64,000 bases of DNA from Pectobacterium atrosepticum (GTDB lineage: Bacteria; Pseudomonadota; Gammaproteobacteria; Enterobacterales; Enterobacteriaceae), in the NCBI GenBank assembly GCA_019056595.1, contig CP036163.1:2542001-2606000 (forward strand). The letters are read 5' to 3'. The notes beneath the pieces are model-generated. The model saw only the letters and a list, made by a program, of their open reading frames with translations, made no database searches and was not told where the DNA came from. Made by a program: the position numbers and the translations under genes. How positions within the stretch are numbered: position 1 is the first letter of the stretch; every line of letters starts with the position of its first letter. Below are positions 8,977 through 16,257 of the stretch, piece after piece.

Positions 8977-9384
8977 ATGGCTGAATTATCTAAAGCAGAA
9001 GAGGTTCTAAAAGAATTTATCATCCAAATGAATAAATGGGAGTTGAAATATTACCCATTATTTAGAAATGAAGGAATGACTGTGCATAAAGATGCGGCAA
9101 GAAAATATCTTGATGATATATATGATATTTTCTGCACAAAGAAAGAGCGAAAACAAGGCAGACAAATATCACTATCATGTGGTGAACCACCGGAGTACTC
9201 ACCAGATGAAGAAATATTAAACAGGGAAGTAAATAAAAACAAAGCGATATTTGTAACGCAGCAGTATACCGAAGCTAAAAGTAAATTTCGTTACACCCTT
9301 AATATTAAAGATGGCGAATGGCGTATTGATAAAAAAGAACGATTTAGCTCATTTGAAGATAAGTGGACAAAGTACAATTTGTAG
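8977..9384 (+). CDS. NTF2-fold-like immunity protein
   Basis: The 135-residue product has an N-terminal helical region (KAEEVLKEFIIQMNKWE) and ends in FRYTLNIKDGEWRIDKKER. That ending is the strand pattern seen in NTF2-fold immunity proteins. It directly follows the nuclease tip, shares its low GC content and has no signal peptide, so I infer that it neutralises that nuclease in the cytosol. The start has GGTGTCTTT upstream, a modest ribosome-binding site. The hairpin-like element at 9398-9427 follows the stop. Confidence 0.75.
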   Translation: MAELSKAEEVLKEFIIQMNKWELKYYPLFRNEGMTVHKDAARKYLDDIYDIFCTKKERKQGRQISLSCGEPPEYSPDEEILNREVNKNKAIFVTQQYTEAKSKFRYTLNIKDGEWRIDKKERFSSFEDKWTKYNL

Positions 9385-9397
9385 TCAGATAAAATAC

Positions 9398-9427
9398 CCA
9401 GAAGCGATCCCAACGATCCTTCCGGCT
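9398..9427 (+). terminator. decayed copy of the immunity-gene terminator
   Basis: CCAGAAGCGATCC...GATCCTTCCGGCT matches the first terminator at 3481-3512, but the left arm carries mismatches. It is followed by TTTATGTTATC. The stem is weaker than in the first copy. Confidence 0.5.
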
Positions 9428-9457
9428 TTATGTTATCTGCTGTTCAGTGGCGGTAAT

Positions 9458-9619
9458 TTACCGCCCGTGCTTAATCTCTTCCAGATTAAGCACGCCCAGA
9501 AAACGATTCAGCCACTGCGTGACGGCATACTCATCGAACAGCGCGATACTTAGGGCTTGCAGGTTGCCCCAGAGTTCGCGGATATCCTGCGTGGTGCGAG
9601 CCGTCCCACAATAAACCTC
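9458..9619 (-). pseudogene. C-terminal remnant of an unrecognised gene
   Basis: The minus strand is open from a stop near 9620 to the stop at 9458-9460. It reads TQDIRELWGNLQALSIALFDE and then YAVTQWLNRFLGVLNLEEI. It looks like a real protein C terminus (regular helical pattern, enterobacterial codon use) cut at its 5' end next to repeat copy C. I do not recognise the family; another Rhs-associated or immunity gene is possible. Confidence 0.45.
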
Positions 9620-9631
9620 GGTTCAGCAACA

Positions 9632-9832
9632 AAACGAGTAATGGCAGCGGCTGACAGGGAAGTCAGAGCATGGCGGTAGCGTGTCTGGGAGTAAAAGTAC
9701 GCGCCGGGGTGTTGGGCTACGGGCGCTTTAATGTGCCCGAAAGCACTTCCTTAAAAGGTTGTTTCTTCAATGGCTTAAGTGCGTTAAAAAGTACGACGCG
9801 CCTCGGATAATCCCTATGACCAGATAGGGATA
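9632..9832. repeat. diverged and shorter repeat, copy C
   Basis: It corresponds to the second half of copies A and B (from about 6386) with many substitutions and without the large stem-loop. It again ends at the Rhs DPIG codons (here GACCAGATAGGG, DQIG) leading into the third tip. Divergence shows it is older than the A/B duplication. Confidence 0.8.
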
Positions 9833-10348
9833 GCGGGAGGAGAGAGTAACTATGGTTACGTCCAGAATCCAGTCTGCTGGATCGATCCGTTTGGGTTGGC
9901 TGGGTGCTCAGCCACTTTAGGCAAAAATATGATGGAAAAGATGGGACTTCCTCGGTCAACTACCTGGAAAGGGTATCAAGCACATCATGTTATTCCCAAA
10001 GAACTGGCAAATCATCCTGCATTGAAAAAAATTAACTATTATATTGATGATGCGTCAAACGGTATATTTTTAAGGACGAAAGATGATGCTATAAGCGCCA
10101 TGGCAAGACATCAAGGCAACCATAGTGGATATACTGAATCAATTAGGAGTGCTCTTGGTAAAATAGATCTTAATCAATCTGCCAGTTCCATTTCAAAACA
10201 AGTTTCAGATATACAGAACATTGCAAGGGGTGGATTAAGAAATGGTATACCAATTAGACCTCTTGACATGGATAAAGCCGGTGGTGCATTAGGCAACTCT
10301 AAAGTTAATGCTCTTTGGAATAATGTGTTTGGTAAAGGTGGCTGGTAA
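9818..10348 (+). pseudogene. displaced Rhs tip: AHH-type nuclease
   Basis: From 9818 the frame reads DQIGIAGG, NPVCWIDPFGLAG, then the tip. The tip contains YQAHHVIPKELANHPAL followed by DDASNGIFL and RHQGNHSGYTESI. This is the AHH module of the HNH/Endonuclease VII superfamily, with an AHH dyad and a later HQGNH block that supplies metal-binding/catalytic residues. There is no Rhs core. The immunity gene overlaps its stop by one base (TAATG at 10346-10350), indicating translational coupling in the ancestral gene. Confidence 0.8.
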
Positions 10349-10869
10349 TGAATGACAAATTTATAGTTGAACCTATAGAGTTTGCATTTACAAAAGGACT
10401 CTTCAAGGGATTGTGTGATGTTTCATTTAATGATGTAGTAATCATTAAAAATATTGATGATGCTATCGAGTTTGCTTTCGAACAAAACCTGCCATCCAAC
10501 TATAAAGTTTGGAATGATATAATTGAGAGTTATCGTGAAGAATTAAGAGAACACACTAACTTTCAGAATGCGTTAGATTTTATAAATAATAAGTTGGAAT
10601 TTTTTCAGCATCAAAACTCATCCCTTCACCTTGAATACAGAAAGAAAAAAATAAAAAAATCAAATAGTAAGCATGATGACTTTATTTTCTCAGAGTCAAA
10701 AGAGGATGCATATTTTGTCTTGTCCACCATAGCAATTAACAGATATCTGAATAACTTTATTGATGATGGTTTTCTTGAGAGATTATTCAGTATTTATAAA
10801 AGTGGTGGATGGCCATGTGGTATGAAACGTGATTCTATTATTGTTTTCGATCCAGCAGTACTCATGTAA
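10348..10869 (+). CDS. putative immunity protein for the AHH nuclease tip
   Basis: This 173-residue AT-rich gene starts in the TAATG overlap with the toxin tip. I recognise no family. The product has mixed strands and helices, a lysine-rich patch (KKKIKKSNSK) and a C-terminal GGWPCGMK motif. The immunity role is inferred from the overlap and order. With no core-bearing toxin in front, its promoter is unclear and it may be expressed from read-through. Confidence 0.65.
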   Translation: MNDKFIVEPIEFAFTKGLFKGLCDVSFNDVVIIKNIDDAIEFAFEQNLPSNYKVWNDIIESYREELREHTNFQNALDFINNKLEFFQHQNSSLHLEYRKKKIKKSNSKHDDFIFSESKEDAYFVLSTIAINRYLNNFIDDGFLERLFSIYKSGGWPCGMKRDSIIVFDPAVLM

Positions 10870-10890
10870 CCGACAAAGTTATTAAAACAA

Positions 10891-10922
10891 AACCGAAAGC
10901 GATCCCAACGATCCTTCCGGCT
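10891..10922 (+). terminator. terminator after the third immunity gene
   Basis: AACCGAAAG can pair with CTTCCGGCT with a mismatch, and it has the same GATC core as the first copy. It is followed by ATTTTTTATC, so it is a plausible rho-independent terminator. Confidence 0.6.
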
Positions 10923-10953
10923 ATTTTTTATCTGCTGTTTATCGTGTGCGGCA

Positions 10954-11166
10954 TCAGAGATTAATCTCCGTCTCAATCACCAGTCTCCTCCGCTCAACGG
11001 TAACGGTGATTGGTATCCCGGTCATAAAGCCCGACGATTCCAGCCAGCGGCACTTTAGGTCAATCGCTGGCGGCGGGTTGGGTTTACCGTTTTTCAAGGC
11101 ATATCCCACCGTGTAGTAACGCGCTATTTTTTGATTTATTTGCCGTGATGTCTGTCTTGTAATCAC
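10954..11166 (-). CDS. second SymE-like protein
   Basis: The 70-residue product is closely similar to the protein at 3544-3768: ARYYTVGYALKNGKPNPP, then ITVTVERRRLVIETEINL. The N terminus differs. It sits in the same place relative to its immunity gene, convergent and after the shared terminator. The unit tip-immunity-terminator-symE has therefore been copied or acquired as a block. The expected role is SymE-type RNA/DNA-binding toxicity; whether it is active is unknown. Confidence 0.75.
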   Translation of the reverse strand: MITRQTSRQINQKIARYYTVGYALKNGKPNPPPAIDLKCRWLESSGFMTGIPITVTVERRRLVIETEINL

Positions 11167-11173
11167 CTCAGCA

Positions 11174-11246
11174 CAGGTGTGGCACTACCGCTGGGACAGT
11201 CGTAACCAGCTCAGAGTGGTGGACACGCCAACGGGTGAGCGCTGGG
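11174..11246 (+). pseudogene. 73-bp Rhs core remnant
   Basis: It matches 2181-2253 of the main Rhs core with one mismatch (VWHYRWDSRNQLRVVDTPTG codons). It marks the far end of the island and shows that core sequence once extended here. Confidence 0.85.
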
Positions 11247-11433
11247 CAGATGCCCCCGTAAAACGGTCACGTGAAGTGACAGATGTACCGGGAGCAGATT
11301 TGAACGATGTTCGCTACTGCCCTTAAATACTCGGCCCTCTCTGGTTACCAAACGCCTGCTGATGACAAAACGGCGACGTCATTAGATGAAGTGATTCCTT
11401 AGGACAACTCAATTTTCATTGATATATCAACTA
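11247..11433. other. island border without recognisable gene
   Basis: I see no gene, repeat or promoter that I can support between the Rhs remnant and the ABC ATPase stop. Confidence 0.4.
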
Positions 11434-12177
11434 TCAAGCCTGATGCAGCGCCTGACTGACAGCTTGCCGTTGCTCCAGTAACGCTGGGCTGGTGCGATCT
11501 CGAGGATAAGTCAGATTTACCGGTAGAATTGCACTAATCCGGCCGGGCCGGGGTGACATGACTACCACTCTGTCAGCCAGAAAAACGGCCTCTTCCACAT
11601 CATGCGTCACCAGCAAGATCGTCAGATCCGTTTGTCGGCGAATATCTGCCAGACGTTCCTGCAACTGCTGTTTGGTCAGCGCATCAAGCGCGCCAAAAGG
11701 TTCATCCAGCAAGAGAATACGTGGCGTCGACACCAGCCCACGGGCGATCGCCACACGCTGTGCCATCCCACCCGACAGCTGATGCGGCCATGCATCGGCA
11801 AAGCCTTCCAGCCCCATCATCTGGAGATAGTGTGCAATTCGCTGCGCAACTTCCGTAGGGGAAAGATTGAGATTGAGCATACCGAGGCGAATATTGTCCG
11901 TCACGGTGAGCCACGGAAACAGACGCGGCTCCTGAAACACCAGACTGACCTCGTCGGGAATGCCGTGAACAGGCCGATCGCCAATCAGAATACGTCCGCG
12001 TCGGGTAGTATCAATCCCAGCAGCCAAACGCAGCAGCGTCGATTTACCACAGCCGCTAGCACCGATGACCGCAACCAGCTCGCCAGCATGCAACGACAGG
12101 TCGATGTCCTGTAACACCGTCAGCGGTGCGCCGTTGACAGTAAAATACTTGGTAATATGCTGAAAATGCAGGGACAT
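11434..12177 (-). CDS. ABC transporter ATP-binding protein, NitT/TauT (SsuB/AtsC-like)
   Basis: The 247-residue ATPase has a Walker A GASGCGKSTLLR, a Q-loop (VFQEPRLFPW), the signature LSGGMAQRVAIARGL, a Walker B ILLLDEPFGALDAL and an H-loop LLVTHDVEEA. It would energise import through the permease encoded just upstream. I chose ATG 12177 because GGAGA (12182-12186) precedes it at a good distance. A start at 12198 would overlap the permease stop (ATGA) but lacks a ribosome-binding site. It is the last gene of the tonB-exbB-exbD-permease-ATPase operon. The specificity class NitT/TauT covers sulfonates, taurine, nitrate and sulfate esters. Confidence 0.9.
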   Translation of the reverse strand: MSLHFQHITKYFTVNGAPLTVLQDIDLSLHAGELVAVIGASGCGKSTLLRLAAGIDTTRRGRILIGDRPVHGIPDEVSLVFQEPRLFPWLTVTDNIRLGMLNLNLSPTEVAQRIAHYLQMMGLEGFADAWPHQLSGGMAQRVAIARGLVSTPRILLLDEPFGALDALTKQQLQERLADIRRQTDLTILLVTHDVEEAVFLADRVVVMSPRPGRISAILPVNLTYPRDRTSPALLEQRQAVSQALHQA

Positions 12178-12194
12178 AGATTCTCCGTTATCCG

Positions 12195-13826
12195 TCATGC
12201 AAAGCGCCAGCGGGTCAGCCGCCGTTCAGACAAAGTAATCAACCGGGAAAATAGTGCGGCCACCACCGCAATCAGCACTACACCGGCCATGATGCGATCG
12301 GACTCAAGCAGCTGTTGTGCACGAATCATCATGCCACCCAGCCCCTCTCCCGACGGCATGAAATACTCTGCGCCAATCGCCCCCGTCCACGCATGCATCA
12401 ACGCGAGTCGCAGGCCTGAAAACAGCGGCGGTAACACGCTGGGCAATATCAGCGTGCGGAGCGTCTGCATCGGCGTCAGTCGCAGAACCTGCGCAACCTC
12501 TAATAGCGCAGGAGGAAGCTGGGCGATTCCCTGACGGGTTGCCAACATCACAGGAAAGAATGCCGCCACAGCGATAAATACGATTTTGGCGCTCTCCCCT
12601 AAACCGAACCAGGCCGTGATCAGCGGCAGCCAGGCGAATAGTGCCACACAGCGCAGTGCGGACAACGCCGGATTAAACAACTTGTCAGCGATGCGCCAGC
12701 CGCCGAGCAACGCACCGACCAGCACACCGATTGCGCTTCCCAGCATAAAGCCCTGTAGCGCACGCAGCAGACTGGCATTGAGATCGGCCAGCAGCCCACC
12801 CTGAATCAACCCCGACCACAGTGCCTCAATCACATCACTCGGCGCGGGAAGAAAAGCCACGTTCACCCACTCGCGCGTGCTGCTAATCTGCCACAGTGCA
12901 ATCAACATCAATGGCGCTAGCCAAGGTGTCAGCGACAGACTCGGCAGCGCATAGCTCAGGCTATCTCGCCCCAGCACCGGCGCAGGCCAGTGAATCCAGC
13001 GACGCTCCAGCTTCAGCAGCACGCGTTCCCCGGTAAACCCTAGTATTCCAATGATCAAAATGCAGACGAACACCAGATCCAACATGAACAGCTGGCGGCT
13101 TTGTACCAACAGATAACCCAGCCCTTCGCTGGAAGCCAACAGCTCAACCGCAATCAACGCCACCCATCCGGTGGAAAACGCCAGCCGAACGCCCGTCATC
13201 ACATAAGGCAACATGGCAGGCAGAATCAGGTAACGCAGGAAGGCGACGGGCGGTAAACGCAGGCTACGCACCATTTCATGCAGCTTTTGTGGCGTCTGTT
13301 GAATACCGGCGCAGGTGTAAAGCGTCACTGGCACCGTTACCGATTTCACCAACACCACCAGCTTCAGCGCTTCCCCGATCCCCAGTGACAGCATCAAAAG
13401 CGGGATCCAAGCTAACGTAGGAATCTGCGCGATGACGGTAAATAGCGGCATAAACAGCGCATTCAAGCGTCTGTTCAGACCAAATAGACTGCCCAAAACC
13501 AGACCCAGCGCAATGCCGCCACTAAAACCAATCACAAGCCGCATCAGGCTGATGGGTAACTGGTGAATTAGCTCTTCGGGGATAAAAGCCCGTGCGCTGC
13601 CAATCACCGTCAGCGGCGAAGGCAGGATCTGTTCAGACATCCACCCGTATCGACTGGCAAGCCACCAACTGGCAAGTACCAGCAGCGGCACGACGAGCGA
13701 TACGATCAGTGAAATGACCAGCGCAGAATATCCCGCCGACAGCGTGGCTGCGCTCAGATAAGTATCAGGGGCGGAGCGTATCCGCAGAGGATATTTGGGC
13801 ATCATGATCGTCAGTATCCACAGCAT
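12195..13826 (-). CDS. double-length ABC transporter permease
   Basis: This 543-residue membrane protein holds two complete SsuC/TauC-like permease units, roughly residues 40-275 and 285-540. Each has five or six hydrophobic segments and its own cytoplasmic coupling loop (EMVRSLRLPPVAFLRYLILP in the first, EVAQVLRLTPMQTLRTLILP in the second). Most NitT/TauT permeases are single units that dimerise, so this is a fused pair. The Pseudomonas sulfate-ester permease AtsB is, as I recall, also long. Its start overlaps the exbD stop (TAATG at 13826), showing translational coupling. It should form the inner-membrane channel with the ATPase and the periplasmic binding protein at 16258. Confidence 0.88.
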   Translation of the reverse strand: MLWILTIMMPKYPLRIRSAPDTYLSAATLSAGYSALVISLIVSLVVPLLVLASWWLASRYGWMSEQILPSPLTVIGSARAFIPEELIHQLPISLMRLVIGFSGGIALGLVLGSLFGLNRRLNALFMPLFTVIAQIPTLAWIPLLMLSLGIGEALKLVVLVKSVTVPVTLYTCAGIQQTPQKLHEMVRSLRLPPVAFLRYLILPAMLPYVMTGVRLAFSTGWVALIAVELLASSEGLGYLLVQSRQLFMLDLVFVCILIIGILGFTGERVLLKLERRWIHWPAPVLGRDSLSYALPSLSLTPWLAPLMLIALWQISSTREWVNVAFLPAPSDVIEALWSGLIQGGLLADLNASLLRALQGFMLGSAIGVLVGALLGGWRIADKLFNPALSALRCVALFAWLPLITAWFGLGESAKIVFIAVAAFFPVMLATRQGIAQLPPALLEVAQVLRLTPMQTLRTLILPSVLPPLFSGLRLALMHAWTGAIGAEYFMPSGEGLGGMMIRAQQLLESDRIMAGVVLIAVVAALFSRLITLSERRLTRWRFA

Positions 13827-14227
13827 TATTTTTGCGTCAGCAGGGATAGGCGGGTAATCCCTGCCTGCTCGACATCGGCCAGCAGCGCGGCGACATCACC
13901 GTAATTTGCCTCTTTATCCGCCTGCACCTGCACCACCAAATCTGCATTACCCGCTTTCGCCTGCTGCAAGCGCGGCACCAGTTGTTCCCGCGCCAGGTTT
14001 TCTTTATTGATGAAGACACGCCGCTCACTATCAATGCTAATAACAACCGGATCGGTGCGATCGACCGGGGACACCGCCGCCGTTTTTGGTAGCTGAATAG
14101 GAATGGCATTGGTCAGCATCGGCGCGGTCACGATAAACACCACCAGCAATACCAGCATGACATCCACGAGCGGCGTGATATTCATTTCACTCATCACGTC
14201 GTCGTCATTACGCGAGGTAAACGCCAT
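13826..14227 (-). CDS. ExbD-like TonB energiser subunit
   Basis: The 133-residue protein has a short cytoplasmic N terminus ending in MNITPLVDVMLVLLVVFIV. This is the single transmembrane helix with the conserved proton-pathway aspartate. A periplasmic domain typical of ExbD follows. It works with ExbB to convert proton flow into TonB motion. It lies one base after exbB and is coupled to the permease gene. It is a second, locus-specific energiser set; most enterobacteria also carry a housekeeping exbBD elsewhere. Confidence 0.9.
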   Translation of the reverse strand: MAFTSRNDDDVMSEMNITPLVDVMLVLLVVFIVTAPMLTNAIPIQLPKTAAVSPVDRTDPVVISIDSERRVFINKENLAREQLVPRLQQAKAGNADLVVQVQADKEANYGDVAALLADVEQAGITRLSLLTQK

Positions 14228-14228
14228 C

Positions 14229-14951
14229 TCAGACCACCTCTCTCAGGTTCTTCACGGAGAAAGCGGCAGACGATGGCTCCACACTGGTATGAAGTGCGCT
14301 GACATGAAAATCGTGCGCCTGCATCACGCTGTAGACATCATGAGCGAAGTCATCCATATCCGCGACGGCCAGCTTGAGACGACGCAAAAAGTAGTTGTAG
14401 ATCAGCACTGCAGGAACCGCGACAGCGATCCCGACGCCGGTAGCTATCAGCGCATTACCAATCGGCCCTGCGACAGTGTCGAGACTGGCAGAACCAGAAA
14501 GCCCGATCTCCTGCAACGCTGCCATAATGCCCCAAACAGTACCAAACAGGCCGATAAACGGCGACGTACTGCCAATGCTGGCCAACACCGCCAGTCCGCC
14601 TTCCAGCGAACGACGTTCGCGTTGAATCTGCTGTTGCAGCGCGCGCTCAACCCGATCGGGCAGATGAATATTAAGAGCAAGCTGCCCGCTAATCCGCTCC
14701 GGCGCTTTGACCGCAGCCAGCGCCAGATTGGCGAGTGAACCGGGCTGCTTTGCGCTGGTTTCTGGCGTCTGGCTGACGTCATCTTGCTGCCAGAAAGCCG
14801 CGCGAAAGTGTCGATCGCGCCGCTGCGCACGCCCATATTGGACGAGCTTCAGTAGCCCCAGCCCCCAAGTGACGAGAGAAAACAGCAACAGCAACAGAAT
14901 CACAGCGCCTTCCGCAGAAAAGAGTTCAATGTGTCCAAGCGTCATAACCAA
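14229..14951 (-). CDS. ExbB/TolQ/MotA-family proton channel protein
   Basis: The 240-residue product has an N-terminal membrane helix (EGAVILLLLLFSLVTWGLGL), a cytoplasmic segment and the family block SIGSTSPFIGLFGTVWGIM. The third segment carries IGNALIATGVGIAVAVPAVLIYN. These are the pore-lining helices of ExbB. It partners with the ExbD and TonB of this operon. It starts 4 bases after the tonB stop, so the three genes are co-transcribed. Confidence 0.92.
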   Translation of the reverse strand: MVMTLGHIELFSAEGAVILLLLLFSLVTWGLGLLKLVQYGRAQRRDRHFRAAFWQQDDVSQTPETSAKQPGSLANLALAAVKAPERISGQLALNIHLPDRVERALQQQIQRERRSLEGGLAVLASIGSTSPFIGLFGTVWGIMAALQEIGLSGSASLDTVAGPIGNALIATGVGIAVAVPAVLIYNYFLRRLKLAVADMDDFAHDVYSVMQAHDFHVSALHTSVEPSSAAFSVKNLREVV

Positions 14952-14955
14952 TACC

Positions 14956-15819
14956 TCATGAGTTCAGCGAAAAATCGACAGGTACAACGACCCAGCCGCT
15001 AACCGGCTGACTGCCGCGACGCGCCGGAACAAAAGACCAGCGCAGCACTGTATCTCTGGCGGCCTCATCAAGTGACGGATAGCCGCTTGATTGATGAATA
15101 CGAATGGTTTGCACCTTGCCGTCGGCACGTACCTGCACGTTCAACAGTACGGTGCCTTCATAACCACGGCTAATCGCTACGTCGGGATAAGACGGTGCGG
15201 GATTATGCAGGTAGTCAGCATTAGCGAGCGGCGGCGTCAACGGCGCATCAACGGGCAGTGCTACAGCCTTTTGTGCTACCGGAGCGGGCGTTATCGGTGC
15301 CGATGCCGATGCGGTTTCCTTCTGTGGTTGCGGCGTCGGTTTAGGCGCGGTAGTGCTCTTTTTCACCGGCGTCTTTTTCGGTACAGGCTCAGGCTTTTTC
15401 TCTGGCACTTTTTTTTCCGGCTCTGGCGGCAACAGCGCGTTGTCATCCACCGGCTTGTCCACAGGAGGTGGAGCGAGTTCCGGCGGAGGCGTCACCACTT
15501 CAGGCTCCAAAGGTTCAGCAGGCTGGGCTTGTTGCACTGGCTCTGCCACCATAGACACCAACTCAACGCTGACAGGTTGTGGCCGCGCAGGCACCGTCAC
15601 CGGCGGTGTCGATGTACTGTTGAGTAACGCCAGCACCGCCGCATGCAATAGCAACGTCGCTATTACGGCCAGCCAGCGCTCCGGCCGGGATGAGCGCGTC
15701 GTATTCAGATGCGATAATCGCTGCTGCACCGAACCATTTACCCGGCTAGCATGCGGTGTTGGTTCCGGTGAATAAGGACGGGGTATCGGCGCGGCTCCCG
15801 CATAGAGTAATTCCGTCAT
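14956..15819 (-). CDS. TonB-like energy transducer
   Basis: The 287-residue protein has a cytoplasmic N terminus, a single membrane anchor (WLAVIATLLLHAAVLALL, containing the conserved histidine of TonB) and a long Pro/Glu/Lys-rich linker. It ends in a C-terminal TonB domain (NPAPSYPDVAISRGYEGTV, then GYPSLDEAARDTVLRWSFVP). It would link ExbBD to the receptor encoded on the divergent arm at 17352. It is the first gene of the minus-strand operon, so its promoter should lie in 15820-16257. Confidence 0.93.
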   Translation of the reverse strand: MTELLYAGAAPIPRPYSPEPTPHASRVNGSVQQRLSHLNTTRSSRPERWLAVIATLLLHAAVLALLNSTSTPPVTVPARPQPVSVELVSMVAEPVQQAQPAEPLEPEVVTPPPELAPPPVDKPVDDNALLPPEPEKKVPEKKPEPVPKKTPVKKSTTAPKPTPQPQKETASASAPITPAPVAQKAVALPVDAPLTPPLANADYLHNPAPSYPDVAISRGYEGTVLLNVQVRADGKVQTIRIHQSSGYPSLDEAARDTVLRWSFVPARRGSQPVSGWVVVPVDFSLNS

Positions 15820-16257
15820 GATGGGTTGCTCCTGACAATATATCTTTATCGCTCTATTTCGCGTTGCAGGTGTTTATGTCGCCTGAAATAGCGTTTTGAT
15901 AATCGATTCTTCCCGACTATTTAATAAAGTCAACGTATGTATCTGCATATCGATATTCATTTCATTCTTTATTTCTTTAATAAGACGATAGCGTTAATAA
16001 TCGACACTCAGACTAAAGGTAAAAATTGCCGTCAGGCTAATGCATAGTTGGAATAGTTTTTTTTCGTTCGTTGCATATCGATGAAATAGATGATGAATGC
16101 TGACTTAGCTATTTACTAAAAATAATAATGCTTTTTTTGTATTAGTCAGTTTATTGCCAAGCCTTTAAATGTGGTGCTGCACACGATATGACGCCGTTCG
16201 AAACAGGCGCAATAACATAATTTCTATTCATCGATTTCATTACTGGCGGGTAAAATA
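15820..16257. promoter_or_regulatory. AT-rich divergent promoter region of the import locus
   Basis: This 438-bp spacer separates the tonB arm from the binding-protein arm and must hold both promoters. It is distinctly AT-rich. I see no clear Fur, KdgR or consensus CRP box. A TGTG-N6-CACA inverted repeat at 16170-16183 could be an operator. The LysR protein at 23131 is the obvious candidate regulator. Confidence 0.55.

Noticed and set aside
15091-15627. 178-codon open frame opposite tonB
   Set aside because: It is Arg/His-rich low-complexity sequence that mirrors the proline-rich tonB linker; it is a shadow of the real gene.
16170-16183. CRP binding site in the divergent promoter
   Set aside because: TGTG and CACA are separated by 6 bases rather than the 8 of the consensus (TGTGA-N6-TCACA).
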